The notes beneath the pieces are model-generated. The model was not told where the DNA came from. It worked only from the letters and a program-made list of their open reading frames with translations, and did no database searches. The position numbers and the translations under genes were made by a program. Of a DNA stretch of 5,213 nt, positions 5,133-5,213 are shown piece after piece (position 1 is the first letter of the stretch; the number at the start of each line of letters is the position of its first letter). The DNA is from Bacillota bacterium (GTDB lineage: Bacteria; Bacillota; Dethiobacteria; Dethiobacterales; Dethiobacteraceae), in the NCBI GenBank assembly GCA_024650095.1, contig JANKMV010000177.1, positions 1 through 5,213 of the forward strand, in the 5' to 3' direction.

Positions 5133-5213
5133 ATGATGGCAGAACTCAGAGCAAAAGAGTTAAAAACAACGGAAATGGAAGGTTTATCCGAGCAACAGTT
5201 GACGCAACATCAT
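5133..5213 (+). CDS. N-terminal fragment, possibly Fe/Mn superoxide dismutase (cut by right edge)
   Basis: Twenty-seven codons are present, including AELRAKELKTTEMEGLSE (residues 3-20) and ending QQLTQHH (21-27), and the frame is still open at the edge. A strong AGGAGGT (5122-5128) precedes two adjacent ATG codons. The second (5136) has the better spacing, but either could be used. The pattern 'LRAKxL...GLSExQLxxHH' resembles from memory the start of one clostridial Fe/Mn superoxide dismutase group, where the last histidine would be the first metal ligand and DxLYxGYV would follow. Such an enzyme would convert superoxide to hydrogen peroxide and oxygen in the cytoplasm. The identification rests on a short stretch and is tentative, but the existence of a gene here is well supported. 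Confidence 0.7.
   Translation, partial: MMAELRAKELKTTEMEGLSEQQLTQHH

Overview
The window most likely comes from an endospore-forming member of the Bacillota (Clostridia or Negativicutes type). It carries a small acid-soluble spore protein gene behind a forespore-type promoter, strong AGGAGG-like ribosome sites, AT-rich intergenic DNA, and a Trk potassium system in trkA-trkH order. No 16S or other lineage marker is present, so finer placement would be a guess.

Layout, left to right. Positions 1-128 (minus strand) hold the start of an ECF-type sigma-70 factor that runs off the left edge. Positions 129-702 hold no convincing full-length gene: there is a start-less reading-frame remnant ending at 400, a strong bidirectional hairpin terminator (433-465), and a possible 45-residue small ORF (511-648, plus strand). 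Positions 703-1250 (minus) are a complete type II toxin-antitoxin operon, a RelB/DinJ antitoxin followed by a YafQ toxin. Its promoter (1279-1307) has the putative autoregulatory operator filling the -35/-10 spacer. Positions 1541-1747 (minus) encode an alpha/beta-type SASP with its own terminator and a probable sigma-G promoter. Positions 1862-4716 (minus) are trkA and trkH, overlapping by 4 bases. Positions 4717-5132 are intergenic and contain two about 98-bp tandem repeats plus a decayed third copy, with nested dyads and promoter-like boxes. At 5133 a plus-strand gene begins, possibly an Fe/Mn superoxide dismutase, cut by the right edge.

Functionally, TrkA (two RCK domains) and TrkH (four-filter potassium channel subunit) form a low-affinity potassium uptake system and are translationally coupled. 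The spore protein gene follows trkH on the same strand but is probably switched on separately in the forespore. The toxin-antitoxin pair is a self-contained module. The least explained part is the repeat block between trkA and the right-hand gene. Each full copy has a -35-like TTGACC and a TATAAT/GATAAT box 19 bp apart with a dyad in the spacer, a geometry known from MerR-family promoters. The copies also contain mutually exclusive hairpins. I see no clear new multi-gene system; the repeat block is the best lead.
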